Notes: a model not told the origin generated them from the sequence alone. DNA of 64,000 nucleotides from Tranzscheliella williamsii (GCA_023212725.1 JALBYF010000078.1:1-64000); one strand, 5' to 3'; numbered from the stretch's first letter, positions 29,920-41,071 are shown. A program made the numbers and translations.

Positions 29920-32279
29920 CTATGTGGCGAGAGACTGGCGGGCGGCCGCGATGGCGGCGTCCAGTTTGGTGTCGCGGTCGTGGAGAAGGGCGGCGTTGTC
30001 GAGCGCGAGTTTGGAGAGCGCGCGCGGGAGGCGGAGGAACGGGCCTGGGCCGGCGATGTTCTTGGTGGGATGGCGGAGCCAGTAGAAGGGGACGAGGCGG
30101 TCGTAGGGCAGTGCGGCGGGCGGGGCGGGGAGGACGAGGAGGAAGTGGAGAAAGGCGAGCAGCTGCCCGGCGAAGGCGTGGTGCGGGGCGGCGGAGGCGG
30201 CCTCCCAGAGCGTGCGCGGCAACGTCGAGAGGAGGCTGTCACGGATCCTCTCGCCGGCGGCGCGCGGGAGCGAGGCCCGCCCGCCGGTCTCACCCAACAT
30301 GCAGACCCGCGCGAGGAAGCCAAACAGAATCGGCTTGACACGGCTCCCCGTGCCGTACGCATGGTACGTCGCCAACAAGCTCGGCACTAGAGCCTCGTGC
30401 TCCGTCTCGAGCAAAAACCACAGCGTCGGCAGCAGCGCCGTGAACGTATCAGGATCCAGTGCAATGGCTCCATTCGGCGTAGACCCCAGCGAGACAGTCC
30501 CAGCCTCGCTCACCGGCGTCGCCAGCAGGTTGGCGATGAATGACGAGACGATTTCGACTTGCGCCTTCATGTTGAACTTGCCCTTGGGTTTCGCAGCCCC
30601 GGCGGCGTCGCTGCTGTTCCTGCTGATCGTCAGAAGCGCGGTCAGCTCGGCGTACGCCAGGTCCATCTGGACCACCAGTGTTTTGGCCCTAGCGGACAAC
30701 CCTGACGAGCCTACATGCTCGCTGAAGGGGAAATAGATGGACATGTGGCCCAGCAGTGTCGATAAGGATGTCCGTGCTGCGGCGGAAGGCGAAGCAGCAG
30801 ATCGGTACAGGGTAAGCACCAGTGTGATCAGCTCGAAGACCAGCTGCGAGGCCGAAGAGAGACCTGCGTTCTGGCCGCGATTCTGTTGCGACATGTCCAT
30901 ATCTGGCTGAAATGCGGACGGCGCCGAATCCAGAAAGGTAGCCAGAAGAACAGGGTCAAGCAGAGAGTAGAGAAGAAGGGGAGCAGATTTTGGCGCGGCC
31001 GCTTTCAACGAGGACTGCGAAGCGGACACCTCTTGCAGCGCCACCGCCGTGTGAAGCGAAGCGAGCAGATCCGCGGCACCTACTGATCTGCCTGCGGTGC
31101 CGGGCAGGTCCATGAGACTGCCCTTTCCCCATTCCGAGGAGTGGAAGTCAGACTCTTGGGATACGAACTCTGTGCTACCCCGCTGATCACGCGCGCTTTT
31201 GACCGCGGCTGCAGTGGTACCGATCTCGTAAAAGCGCCCGCTACGCCGGGAAGCCCTGCTAAGCAGGCTCTGAAAGTACTCGAACTCGGCAAGCGAGGCA
31301 AACGAGGAACGGAAGAACCAGGTCTGGGTAGTACTATCCTGGTCATCATCGTCTCCTTCGTTGGTATGTACTGAAAGCGCACGAGCTAGGAAATTCTTCA
31401 GGGATTTGAAGATAGCAAGTTTCGCACCTGGCGCAAGGTCCGTGGCGGTGACGAATGTCGACGAAGACGATCTCTGTGTAATACCCAGGAGATTCAGGTA
31501 GCAGTTCATCACCCGTTCTCCGTGTGGCTGGTGGGTCGTGCTGCTCTGACCAGTCGATGCGGAGCCTGATGCCGGTGCCGCTGACGCAGACGCAGGGCCG
31601 GAGAACGAAGCGACGGCATCCGCCATCTTGTAGACAGCATCTCGCCAGCCAGCGGTCGTCACCGTAGGGATGAGCTCTAGACAGACATCCAGCACTCGGA
31701 TTGCGTCCAGCCTGACTTCTGGGTAGATATGGCTAAGCGCGGATGTAGTGAAGAGTAAAAGGGTGTTGTGATAGGGCGCCAGCAGAGGTGGTGGTATCTG
31801 GGGCAGGAGCCATGCGAGAAGGCTGTGCAGCTGCTTCCTGACCTGGGCGTCGTCGTCGCCAATGCATCGTGCGAGGTCTGGAATGAGCTGCCCGGCAGAA
31901 GAGAGGATGAGGACAGGATGCAGAGTAAAGATCTCTCGTACGCCCGCGACAGCATCTTTGCGTACGTTGGCCGAATAGTGACGGAACTGTTGGGCGAGGT
32001 CCGAGACGGTCAAGTTGCGCGAAGTGACCAGCTTGCCAGACTTGTCGCTTGTGATAGACTGCTGCGGCAGAGCGATCGTCTTGGCCTTGAACGAGACATC
32101 GGTAGCATTGGTGGCAACTTGCTTGCCCTTGCCAAGCTTGAGTTTGGTTTTCTATCACCACATCAAACGGCAATACGGTCAGTACGGAACAGCCCGGAAG
32201 AGACTCCTTTAAGGTACGCAGGCATACTCACCTTGAAGTCTTCCTTCTTCTCCTTCTTCCGCTTGGTCGCCTTTGGCAT
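29920..32279 (-). CDS. IPI1: Pre-rRNA processing protein Ipi1 (TEX10-like, Rix1 complex), two exons
   Basis: Exon 1 (32279-32232) encodes MPKATKRKKEKKEDFK. An 80-nt intron (GTGAGT...GATAG) is followed by exon 2 (32151-29920) starting KTKLKLGKGKQVATNATDVS. The result is 759 aa. The N-terminal basic segment with (D)F(x)KxKLKxGK, then TDVSFKAKTI and NLTVSDLAQQFRHYSANVRK, is diagnostic for Ipi1. HEAT-like repeats follow (GVREIFTLHPVLI, PDLARCIGDDDAQVRKQL, YPEVRLDAIRVLDVCLELIP). Ipi1 with Rix1/Ipi2 and Ipi3 acts with the Rea1 ATPase in nucleoplasmic pre-60S maturation and ITS2 removal. It is much longer than yeast Ipi1 (334 aa) and closer to the metazoan TEX10 type. The gene is divergent from SDHAF1. 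Splice sites were chosen by consensus and frame. Confidence 0.9.
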
Positions 32280-32591
32280 AGTGGCGATGGTCTCTACGGT
32301 CTGCAGATCGCGTTGGTCAAGGTAAGCGGCAGAGGTGACGCCAAGGTCGAAGCTACGCTGCAGTATTCGCCTTTGCTTGCTTCCCTAGAAATTTTGGAAG
32401 AAACACTTCCGAGTCCCGCAACCCACACGTACTGGCCCAACAGTCTAACAGTCGAATTGCCGCCTGACGTAACGCTTCTTTCATGTGATCCTTCAACAAC
32501 CTACCTCAACACTTGGACTCTGCTTTGTGCCAACAACTGTTCCTTTCGTGACCTGGACCATTCCACAGCGCTCAGTGCACGGCCGACCGAT
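32280..32591. promoter_or_regulatory. Shared 312-bp promoter region between IPI1 and SDHAF1
   Basis: The two starts face away from each other across 312 bp. The gap has no ORF of its own. Both genes must draw their promoters from it, but no element can be recognised with confidence. Confidence 0.45.
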
Positions 32592-33022
32592 ATGCCCGTG
32601 CCGAGAAAGCTGACTCAAGCGCAGAGGGAGGTCTTGGCTCTCTATCGGAGAGGTCTGCGCATCATCAAGACGAAGGAGCAGGTACGTTTGTTCCTGTCTA
32701 TGCTTGCGGGCGTCTTGCTTGCGATGCTGACCTTGTGCGCCCACAGGAACAGAGGAAAGACTTTACAATCTACTTGCGGTACTTCTTCAAGCATCCTTCG
32801 TGGGGCGGCGGCTTGACGCGGAGGGACTTTGCGCAGATCGAGTACATGCAGCGCAAGACGGCGCGGCTGCTCGAGAGCACCTTCGAGCCCAAATCGGTCA
32901 AGCACATCAAGCTGCCCGCCGACATCGAGCACGACATGAAAGCGCTCGGCCACGACCATTGGAGACGCACCTACCGCGCAGCCGCGCAACCACCGGTGGC
33001 GCCTGCGCCTGCGTCACCATAG
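32592..33022 (+). CDS. SDH6: Succinate dehydrogenase assembly factor 1 (SDHAF1/Sdh6), LYR protein, two exons
   Basis: Exon 1 (32592-32681) and exon 2 (32747-33022) flank a 65-nt intron GTACGT...CACAG. The spliced product is 121 aa. The N-terminus MPVPRKLTQAQREVLALYRR carries the LYR motif at residues 17-19. The second part contains DFTIYLRYFFKHPSWGGGLT and DFAQIEYMQRKTARLLE, matching the complex1_LYR helices of SDHAF1. In the mitochondrial matrix this factor helps insert iron-sulphur clusters into Sdh2 of complex II through the LYR contact with the Fe-S chaperone system. Length is near the human protein (115 aa). The Pro/Ala-rich end is not conserved. Alternatives are other LYR proteins, but the F-x-R-x-[DE]-F-like downstream pattern favours SDHAF1. 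Confidence 0.88.
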
Positions 33023-33271
33023 ACTGCGCTCCATCTTGTCTGCCCCGCTGCGCACCCCGGCCACCGCCGTCAGGTCACGAATTCCAGTCAATGCCAGAAA
33101 GATGCACGCATACAGACCTCACAAACTGGCTCTTCAAACAAAAGCCGGGACGACGACCAATGGCATATGGCGAATCGTACATTGCTAGTGGACGCACAAG
33201 CTGGGAGATCACCTATACACATGCAAGGCAGGTGGTACAAAACGGGAAAGCAATATCGTAGATAGGGGTCT

Positions 33272-35506
33272 CTAAGCGATGACCTCTTCTGTCTCCTCGA
33301 CGACCTCCTCGATCCATTCCTGGACCTCCTGGGTGGCGGACTCGGCGAGCTTCTTGGCGTGGTCGACGCTCTCGCCGACGGACTCGCGCCCGAGTTCCTC
33401 GCGCAGTTCCTCGAGCTCCCTGCGCGAGCGCGCTCGCCAGGCCTTCCACTCCTCCAGGGCGCGCTGGTACAGCTCGCGCTCGGCAGTAGCCAAGCTCGAC
33501 TCCTCGGCGGCGTCTTCCTCCTCGAATTGCTTTGAGTAGTCTCGCAGGTTTTTTCGGACTCGCTTCTGATCCTCTTTGGAAAGCAGTGTCGGAGGACGAG
33601 GTCGCCACAAGATCTGCTTGAATCGGTCCTGGACGTGCTTTTGCAGCTCGGTGCCCTTGAAATCCCAAATAGCATATCCGTTCTCCAGAGAGTGTCTCCA
33701 GACAGAAGCCGAGGTGGCTACATATCGTCCCGATGGGTCCCACTCGATGTCAGTGATGCCGTAGTGCTCGGCGTAGCCGATCTGCTTGACATCTTCGGCA
33801 GGATCGGCAGAGGCGTTGCCCTGTCGAAGCTCGTGCGTGAAGTCGACGTCGTACCATTCCAGGTCGAACTTCTGCGAGCTGCCCAGGGTGGCAGCAACGA
33901 TATGGCGGCCTCGTGGCGACCAGAACAGAGTGTTGAAGGTCTTGTTGTCAAAGGCCTTGAGCAGACGGTAATCACCCTTGGGGTGCAGATGGAAGAAGTT
34001 GAGCTGGGTCTTGACCGTGATACCCGGAGCCTGGCTTCCGAGCTGAGGATCGTTGCTCGAGATGGCGGCGAAATTGGATCCATGAGGCTCCCAGGCGAAC
34101 GCAGTGACCGGATCCTTGAGCTCAATGACTTCAACGGGGAGATCCTTCTCGCGCACTCTGAAAATTTCCAGATTGCAGAAGGTTGACTTTTTGGTCTTGG
34201 TGTGTCGGTCGACCTTGACACAGAGGTAATCGCCCTGAGGATGCCAGTGGAGCTTGCAATCCGAGACGTTGAAGAGATTCTTGGCTCGAAGGATCGTTCT
34301 CGAGGGCACAGACATGACGGTGACACGAGCAGGCTGGTTGGCCACCTCTGGCTGCCAGTAAACAATCATGTTGTCTTTTGGCTTTTTGGGTTTGCCTCCC
34401 TCGGCTGTCTCCCTCTCCTTGTCGTCGGCTGGACACCACTCAAAATCGACGACACCGTCGACCTTGATCGACTTCTTGTCGAGAAGACCCATGGAGGGGG
34501 TCTCGTAGACACTGATCGCCTGACCTGGAGTCAATCGAGCACAGTACTTGTCATCCGGGCTCCACTTGATGAAAGGCCAGCTGAAGCCCTTGAGCTGGCT
34601 GGGCTGGCCGCTCTCATCCTGAGGGACGGGGAAGGTGCGGAGAAGATGGCCGGTTCGGAGCTCCCAGACGGCGATACGGTTACCCTCATCTTCGGGGCCG
34701 AAGAACTGAGGACCGAGAGGAGCACTGTCGGGAACCTGAATGGCTTCGTGGGACCAAGTGACCAAGAACCTCTCGTTGGGAGAAAAGTCGACCAGACGGG
34801 CGCCAGGATGAGCGAATCTCATAAAAGGTTGGCACGAAGGACCACCCCAGATCTGAATACCTTGTCGATGGAAAGTGGTAAGGAAGGTGCCGAGGGGAGA
34901 CCACTGGACGTAGCTCTCGGTCCACCTGTCTCGGCTGTGCTCGACCTGAGGATCCGACGAACGGTTGTGCCAAGCGATCTCCACATCATCACCACGGCAG
35001 ATGACAAGCTGATCTCGACCGGCGGGGTCGGCCATCCAGGATCGGAGGTGTTCCCTTGGCTTAAACTCTTCTTCGGCCGGCTCTACATATTCTTCAGAAA
35101 GGCTGGTGTATTTTTCGATGTCGGTGAATCGGTGGACGGAGAACCTGTGCTTCTTATCGAAAGCGTAGCCATCCATCTGTCGGATTGCCTGTGCGGCATC
35201 TTCGGGGGAGGCCATCTCAATAAAGAGGTAGCCTTTGGATTCGCCATTTTCGGCGTAGGGGATGTGCATTCCCTCGATGGAGATGTCGATACCAGCATGG
35301 CTCTTGAATCGCTTTTGAACAGTCTCGAAGAGTTTCTGCTGTCGCGACTCAGTGATGGTGGGGACGCCCTCAACAACAATCACATCATCCAAGCCTTCGT
35401 CGAACTTGACGGAGTACTTCTGCTCAATGTCGGAGAAGTCGATCTCGGAGTCATCAACAAAGTCAAGGTCATCGACGCCATTTGTGACGTCGTCAACGTG
35501 AGACAT
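33272..35506 (-). CDS. PRT1: Translation initiation factor eIF3 subunit b (Prt1)
   Basis: A 744-aa single-exon protein from the ATG at 35506 (MSHVDDVTNGVDDLDFVDDS). An RRM follows at about residues 38-125 (DVIVVEGVPTIT, GESKGYLFIEMASPEDAAQA). Then comes the linker HRFTDIEKYTSLSEEYVEP and a large WD-type beta-propeller (RWTESYVQWSPLGTFLTTFH, FSWPFIKWSPDDKYCARLTP, HYGITDIEWDPSGRYVATSA). The C-terminus is helical and acidic (residues about 660-744). eIF3b is the core scaffold of eIF3, binding the 40S subunit, eIF3a, eIF3g and eIF3i in translation initiation. Yeast Prt1 is 763 aa, so it is full length. The gene is divergent from the ribosome-assembly gene SPB1. Confidence 0.97.
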   Translation of the reverse strand: MSHVDDVTNGVDDLDFVDDSEIDFSDIEQKYSVKFDEGLDDVIVVEGVPTITESRQQKLFETVQKRFKSHAGIDISIEGMHIPYAENGESKGYLFIEMASPEDAAQAIRQMDGYAFDKKHRFSVHRFTDIEKYTSLSEEYVEPAEEEFKPREHLRSWMADPAGRDQLVICRGDDVEIAWHNRSSDPQVEHSRDRWTESYVQWSPLGTFLTTFHRQGIQIWGGPSCQPFMRFAHPGARLVDFSPNERFLVTWSHEAIQVPDSAPLGPQFFGPEDEGNRIAVWELRTGHLLRTFPVPQDESGQPSQLKGFSWPFIKWSPDDKYCARLTPGQAISVYETPSMGLLDKKSIKVDGVVDFEWCPADDKERETAEGGKPKKPKDNMIVYWQPEVANQPARVTVMSVPSRTILRAKNLFNVSDCKLHWHPQGDYLCVKVDRHTKTKKSTFCNLEIFRVREKDLPVEVIELKDPVTAFAWEPHGSNFAAISSNDPQLGSQAPGITVKTQLNFFHLHPKGDYRLLKAFDNKTFNTLFWSPRGRHIVAATLGSSQKFDLEWYDVDFTHELRQGNASADPAEDVKQIGYAEHYGITDIEWDPSGRYVATSASVWRHSLENGYAIWDFKGTELQKHVQDRFKQILWRPRPPTLLSKEDQKRVRKNLRDYSKQFEEEDAAEESSLATAERELYQRALEEWKAWRARSRRELEELREELGRESVGESVDHAKKLAESATQEVQEWIEEVVEETEEVIA

Positions 35507-36324
35507 GGTGGGCAACAGGCAAAAAGAGGACCTCTCTGCTCGACGGGGCCACTTGACACCGATCTGAGCAGGTGGCTGTGGTGTCCTACTTTTGACGCAA
35601 AGAGAGAGGCGGCAATGGGTAGAGAGGTCTGTACGACCTTTTTGGAGCGAACGAGGACGACTAGCAGGTGGTGATGAGAATGATGAAGCTGACGTTGCTC
35701 TGACGTGTAGCGGGAGAGGAAGACCGTCGATGCCTCTGAGTGTCAGACGACGACGACCCGAGGAGGACAGCAGCTAGCTATACAAACCTTTGCTGCCTTT
35801 CCTCGCTCTTGCCTGCTTGCCTATGGGCCTTTCAAGTTTGCAGTTTGCGCTCTGCCATTTTTTCTCTTCACCTTTGAGATTCTGTATTGCCTTTATTTCT
35901 TCCCAAGATACAACTTGGTTACGTTCTTCTGGCCAAAGCTGGCGCAGCGATTCCACAGATTTCAATTAACGATTTAAACCGCGACAATCTCTGATTATAT
36001 ATTGGCTTCGTACTGCGCGCTTCCCAAAGCTATGCGCGTTCCGCAGCGGCGTTTCTCGTACGAATAGCGCGCAAGGACAAGGGTCTTGATTGCTTGGCCG
36101 CCAATTCGACTTCCGACTTCTGATTTCCGGTTTTCTGATCTTGAAGAAGTGATGGCTCTCAACCTAAAAATTTCGAAATTTACTTGCCGTTGCTAAGTTA
36201 GCCTGCTTGAGTTCGTGGCCTGCAGCCGCACTGGTTCTACTTGGCAGATCTGGTCACCCCCGCTGTCTCTGACATCCACCATCTATCTCCCATTAGCTAG
36301 CCAGCCGTTACTGCGCTACGCACC
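35507..36324. promoter_or_regulatory. Shared intergenic region between PRT1 and SPB1
   Basis: An 818-bp gap between two divergent growth-related genes, with AT-richer segments (around 35860-36000 and 36160-36200) than the coding DNA beside it. No ORF here is credible. Both promoters must lie here, but I could not identify known ribosome-biogenesis elements by eye. Confidence 0.5.
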
Positions 36325-39060
36325 ATGCCAAAGAAGAAGGAGAAGAAGACGGCCAAGGGCCGTCTCGACAAGTTCTACTGGCTCGCCAAAGAACAGGGCT
36401 ACCGCTCTCGTGCCGCCTTCAAGCTTGTCCAGCTCAACAAGAAGTTCAACTTCCTTGAAAAGGCACGATGCTGTATCGATCTCTGTGCCGCTCCCGGTGG
36501 TTGGCTGCAGGTCGCCTCCAAGTTCATGCCCGCTAACTCTCTCATCGTTGGTGTCGATCTCGTCCCCATCAAGCCTATCCCACGCACCATCACCTTTGCG
36601 GAAGATATTAACTCCTACAAGTGTCGAGATCAGTTGCGGCAGATCCTCAAGGACTGGAAGGCGGACATTGTCATCCACGATGGTGCCCCCAACGTCGGTA
36701 CGGCCTGGGTGCAGGATGCTTACGCACAGTCCGAGCTCACCCTTCAATCACTTCGTCTCGCCGTAGAGTTTCTCAGCGCAGGTGGCACCTTTGTCACCAA
36801 GGTCTTCCGATCGAAAGATTATAACAACCTCCTCTGGGTTTTCAACCAGCTTTTCAAGAAGGTCGAGGCTACGAAGCCATCTTCGTCAAGAAATGTTTCC
36901 GCCGAGATCTTTGTTGTCTGCCAAGGCTACAAGAAGCCCGCTCGGATCGACCCCAAGTTCCTTGACCCTCGACATGTGTTCAAGGAGCTCGACCCTTCTG
37001 CCCTTGCCGCAGGAGATCAAGAAGCCGGTGTCCCTCTGAGTCTCAAAGGTACGTCGGCAGGTAATGCCCATGCCAACGTGTTTGCGCCCAAGAAGATTCG
37101 CAAGAATCGTGAAGGTTACGCCGATGGAGATTATACCCTCTTCCACTCCCTCGATGCTGTCGACTTTGTCAAGGGCCAAGACGTTGTCGGCATGTTGGGT
37201 TCATACAACCAGATTTCATTCAACACGGACGAAAGCAAGAAGCTTCTGGATCTTCGCGTGACCACCGAAGAAATACGCGAGAACTGCACCGATCTAAAGG
37301 TGCTTGGAAAGAAAGATTTCCGCAACCTCATGGAGTGGCGCAAGGACGTGCGTCTCGCACTAGGACTGGACCTCCCCAAATCCAAGCAAAAAGACCTCGA
37401 GCAGCAGACAGAAACTGTCGAGGTGGAGGAGCTGGATGAAGATGACCAGATCGACGACGAGCTCGCGCGTCTCAACGAGGAAGCCGCCCGTAAGGCACGT
37501 AAAGAAAGGAGGAGAAAGAATGAAATTCGTCAGAAAAAGACCCTCAAGATGCAGCTGCAGATGACAACCCCTATGGACATCGGCATGGACGTACTCGACG
37601 ACCAGCTGGGGGATGGCGGCGACTTTTTCGATATCAATTCCGGCGAAAGGGTCTCAAAGAAGGCCGCCATTGGCCAGGCCGACTTGAGCGAAGACGATAG
37701 CGAGACTGTTGTCGGGTCCAACGATGCCGATGTCGATGACCCAGAAGCTCGGGCCAAGCAGTTGGATGCTGAGATGGATGCCCTTTACGACGAGTTCAAG
37801 CAGAAGCAGTCTGAACGAGACGCCAAGTTCCGAGCCAAAGAAGCGCGACGCAAAGACGCCAAGATGGACTCGTGGCACGGCATCAAAGACGATGAGGAGG
37901 AAGAGGATGACGCCGAACAGAGCGAGGATAGCGAAGGCGGCTACGATGTCGTGCAGAGGCGCAAGGAGCAAGAGGAGACCTTTGACACTGACGATGAAGA
38001 GGATGAAGAGGACGAACGGCTGGAACGGGGTTCGCTGCCGCCGTCCAATAAGAGAAAGCGTGACCAACCCAGCCTCGATCTCGAGGCAGAGGAGGATGAG
38101 GTCGGCCAGCCTCCGAAGAAGACGTTGATCAAGTCGCTTGTGGACCACAAAGCCTTGGCAGCGGAACAGAGCCGAGAAGCCTCGATCTGGTTCGACAACC
38201 CCCTGTTTAAAGACTTGGACATAGTCGGCGCCACGACACAAGCCGACGAAGAAGAGGAAGAGGAAGAGGTAGAGGAGGATGACGAAGATGCTGAAGAATG
38301 GGAAGATGACGAAGATGAAGCCGCGGAGGAAGAGGACGACTTCGAGGTGGTGCCCCAGGACCAGGAGCAGGGGTCCATTCCGGACGAAGAGTGGGACCTG
38401 GATGGCGAGGACGAGGAGGCTGGCAAGCAAAAGAAGATCAGGGACCACGGACTGGCCACGGCCGAGGCTGTCGCGCTGGCGACGGCGCTTGTCAACCGAC
38501 AGGTCACGAAAGAGGACTTGGTCGACCAGGGCTTTTCGAAGCACAACTTTGTCGACAAGGATGGTCTGCCGGAATGGTTCCTGGACGACGAACAGAAGCA
38601 CTACAAGGCGAACATCCCGATCACCAAGGAGGCGGTGCAGGCGCTGCGAGACCGACAGCGCGCACTGGACGCGCGGCCGATCAAGAAGGTAGCCGAAGCC
38701 AAGGCGCGCAAGAAGATGCGCACGCTGCGGCGACTGGAGAAGGCGCAGCAGAAGGCGGAGACAATCAACGAGAACGAGGACATTACGGAGAAGGAGAAGT
38801 CGTCGTCGATCAACAAGCTGATGGCCAAGTCCGTCAAGGGGAGCCAGAAGAAGAAGGAGGTGCAGCTCGTCGTCGCGCGCGGCGTCAATGCCGGGCTCAA
38901 GGGCCGGCCCAAGGGCACCAAGGGCCGTTACAAAATGGTCGACCCGCGCATGAAGAAGGAAATGCGCGCCTTCAAGCGCAAGAACAAGCGCGAGGGCAAA
39001 AAGGTCGGCTCCTCCAACACCAAGCCGCGCGCTGCCAAGGGCTACGGCCCGCGACAATGA
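36325..39060 (+). CDS. SPB1: AdoMet-dependent rRNA 2'-O-methyltransferase Spb1
   Basis: A 911-aa single-exon protein. An FtsJ/RrmJ methyltransferase domain occupies about residues 20-205: YRSRAAFKLVQLNKKF, the SAM motif DLCAAPGGWLQVA, IHDGAPNVGTAW, GTFVTKVFRSKDYNNLLW and SAEIFVVCQGY. This gives the K-D-K-E catalytic tetrad. The middle region (DUF3381-like) contains DYTLFHSLDAVDFVKG. A long Asp/Glu-rich stretch lies at about residues 530-700. The C-terminal Spb1_C domain has GLATAEAVALATALVN, DGLPEWFLDDEQKHYK, and a very basic end (KGRPKGTKGRYKMVDPRMKK). Spb1 methylates G2922 (yeast numbering) of 25S rRNA in nucleolar pre-60S particles. Yeast Spb1 is 841 aa. Identity is certain. Confidence 0.97.
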   Translation: MPKKKEKKTAKGRLDKFYWLAKEQGYRSRAAFKLVQLNKKFNFLEKARCCIDLCAAPGGWLQVASKFMPANSLIVGVDLVPIKPIPRTITFAEDINSYKCRDQLRQILKDWKADIVIHDGAPNVGTAWVQDAYAQSELTLQSLRLAVEFLSAGGTFVTKVFRSKDYNNLLWVFNQLFKKVEATKPSSSRNVSAEIFVVCQGYKKPARIDPKFLDPRHVFKELDPSALAAGDQEAGVPLSLKGTSAGNAHANVFAPKKIRKNREGYADGDYTLFHSLDAVDFVKGQDVVGMLGSYNQISFNTDESKKLLDLRVTTEEIRENCTDLKVLGKKDFRNLMEWRKDVRLALGLDLPKSKQKDLEQQTETVEVEELDEDDQIDDELARLNEEAARKARKERRRKNEIRQKKTLKMQLQMTTPMDIGMDVLDDQLGDGGDFFDINSGERVSKKAAIGQADLSEDDSETVVGSNDADVDDPEARAKQLDAEMDALYDEFKQKQSERDAKFRAKEARRKDAKMDSWHGIKDDEEEEDDAEQSEDSEGGYDVVQRRKEQEETFDTDDEEDEEDERLERGSLPPSNKRKRDQPSLDLEAEEDEVGQPPKKTLIKSLVDHKALAAEQSREASIWFDNPLFKDLDIVGATTQADEEEEEEEVEEDDEDAEEWEDDEDEAAEEEDDFEVVPQDQEQGSIPDEEWDLDGEDEEAGKQKKIRDHGLATAEAVALATALVNRQVTKEDLVDQGFSKHNFVDKDGLPEWFLDDEQKHYKANIPITKEAVQALRDRQRALDARPIKKVAEAKARKKMRTLRRLEKAQQKAETINENEDITEKEKSSSINKLMAKSVKGSQKKKEVQLVVARGVNAGLKGRPKGTKGRYKMVDPRMKKEMRAFKRKNKREGKKVGSSNTKPRAAKGYGPRQ

Positions 39061-39261
39061 CCGCAGCCCCTCCCCGCTATCTCTATTACCGCATTCGTTT
39101 CCACCGCACATTCCTGCACGTCGATTGCACTGCCATCTACACATCCTACCATGCACGGTCGCGAGGCGTGGCTCGTATCGCATCAGTCTGCGGGATGTGA
39201 TATAGTTCCAATGGGCGACGACGCGCAGCATGGCGTTGCTGAGATTGATATTGGCCGAGGG

Positions 39262-40407
39262 CTATTTTGCATGGTCATCTTTGTGGTCCTCGTCGGGGGC
39301 TTGGAAGAGGAGTGTGGGGGGGGCGGAGGAATCCTTGGCAGGGTCGGTGGAGGTGCCGGGAGAGGCGGCTGATGCGGACGTGGATGCGCCGGGGGAGGGA
39401 GCGGCGGCGGAGAGGCCAGACTTGGAGTCGGAGCGCGCGAGGCCGGTCGAGGGCCGCGACGAGGGCGTGGAGGCCTTGCCCCCCGTGAGGCGTTGGTCGA
39501 GCGCTTTGAGCGCCATGGCGCGTCTGCGCTCAGCCTCGGCGCGTGCGCTCCCCGCCTGCGCGGGCATCGGCCCCGCGCCCGCAGGGCCCCCCTCCAGGTC
39601 GACATAGTCGCCGCCGCTCCATGGCTGAACCACCTTGAGTTTAACGAACAGGCTGAAGAGCGTCGTCGAGATAAACTGCACCGGTCGGTGGGCAAACGGA
39701 GGGAACCAGTTGACAAAGGCGAACGCCTCGCTGCGGTCGCCGCGGTAACCGGACTCATTCAGCTTGAAGAAACGCAGATAGGCCCAGCTGAAGAGCCAGC
39801 CGAACTGGATCAGGATCCAGGGGGAGTTGTACCCGAGTAGGCAGCCCACGTTACTGACGGTGACATACAGCATGGGGAGGTCCTTGACGCGCAGCTTGAT
39901 GGCGCCGCTCAGGATCTGCACCTGATGCTCTGGTATGAGCTGCGTAAAGGCTACCAGAAATCCGGTTTGGAGTGCTTGCAGACCGTGATACTGGATGCCC
40001 CAGATCAAGGTATCCTTGCGGAAGACGGCGAAAAGAAGGATTTGGAGCCCCCATGCGATAACGTTGGCAATGACAAGGATGACAGCAGAAAACTTGACGA
40101 GCTCGACTGCACCCCACTGGCGCTCAAGGTAGCGGCCAGCGAGGGGTAAGGAGACAATTGAGACGAGAAATTCAAGGATGGAGGTCTCGCAGAAGGGAGC
40201 GGTCAGGAGCGTCCATGGATACCAGAAACTGGCGCCGGGCACGATGACGAGCCAGGGGAATTGTACTGCGCTGGATGTCCCGAAGCCAAGACCGGTCCGC
40301 AGACGAAGGAGAAAGAGCAGAAAGGAGAACGAGACGAGCAAGGCCGTCAGAATGCGCGTCGCCAGCGGCACATCCTGTAAGAGAGAAGAGACGGAGAAGA
40401 CCGCCAT
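39262..40407 (-). CDS. TMEM115: TMEM115-like Golgi rhomboid-fold membrane protein
   Basis: A 381-aa protein from the ATG at 40407 with about six hydrophobic segments in the first ~230 residues. Examples are ILTALLVSFSFLLFLLRL, ILEFLVSIVSLPLAGRYLE, FSAVILVIANVIAWGLQILL and PWILIQFGWLFSWAYLRFF. Conserved segments are YPWTLLTAPFCE, RYLERQWGAVELVKF, YHGLQALQTGFLVAFTQLIP and YRGDRSEAFAFVNWFPP. These match the TMEM115/DUF1751 family (yeast YOL107W). That family is rhomboid-like without catalytic residues and acts at the Golgi, probably in retrograde transport with COG. The C-terminal ~120 residues are low-complexity Ala/Ser/Pro and presumably cytosolic. The gene converges on SPB1 and is divergent from the acid phosphatase. 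Confidence 0.88.
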   Translation of the reverse strand: MAVFSVSSLLQDVPLATRILTALLVSFSFLLFLLRLRTGLGFGTSSAVQFPWLVIVPGASFWYPWTLLTAPFCETSILEFLVSIVSLPLAGRYLERQWGAVELVKFSAVILVIANVIAWGLQILLFAVFRKDTLIWGIQYHGLQALQTGFLVAFTQLIPEHQVQILSGAIKLRVKDLPMLYVTVSNVGCLLGYNSPWILIQFGWLFSWAYLRFFKLNESGYRGDRSEAFAFVNWFPPFAHRPVQFISTTLFSLFVKLKVVQPWSGGDYVDLEGGPAGAGPMPAQAGSARAEAERRRAMALKALDQRLTGGKASTPSSRPSTGLARSDSKSGLSAAAPSPGASTSASAASPGTSTDPAKDSSAPPTLLFQAPDEDHKDDHAK

Positions 40408-41071
40408 GGTGAGCGCCAGAGCCTCGCCAAGCTGGACAATTTGGCGAGAAGCGTAAGTAAAGTAGTTCAGCGAAGGTCGCAGACAGAGTCTATGTGGCTA
40501 GCTGCGGTGGACGACGAAGAAGGGTCGACAAGGTGGAGCGGTGCATCCTTTCAAGACCCGGGCGATGAAGAAACTCGAAAGCACAAATCGATCCGTCACG
40601 CTCAGATAACTGGAACGCGCCTTCTCCAAAGCTCTAACAAGCGCGGCGCATCCAACCACCAAAACGGTTTAACAAACATTGCTCCATCAGAGGCAACACG
40701 GGGAACAAGCATGCTTGACCTTGGCCCACGTCCTCAACACCTAGTGCAGCGGCGGCGCGGTGGCGCGGCTGCGTGGCCGGGTGGCGGAGTAGTGACGCTG
40801 GCTTGGTGAAGGAAAAGGAAGTTGAAGCGTCGCCACTCCGGCACCGATATGATAACGAAGCGGTGTTGAGCTGCTATGCGCGGTCAACCGGAGATTCCAG
40901 TCCGCCGGTCAGCAACCTTTGCATCACAGCGATGGTAACATCAGAGATAGTCCGCACTTATTAGACAGTGCACCGCTTTGCCGAGAGCTACAGGAGCAGA
41001 ATCTGCAGGGAAGAGGTAACGGTTCTTGATCCTGATTCAGCTGATTGTGATTAGGAGGAGTGTGAGTGCCG

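Noticed and set aside
37654..39231. 525-codon frame antisense to SPB1
   Set aside because: It arises from the Glu/Asp/Lys-rich SPB1 codons read backwards (Leu/Val/Phe runs), which imitates a membrane protein.
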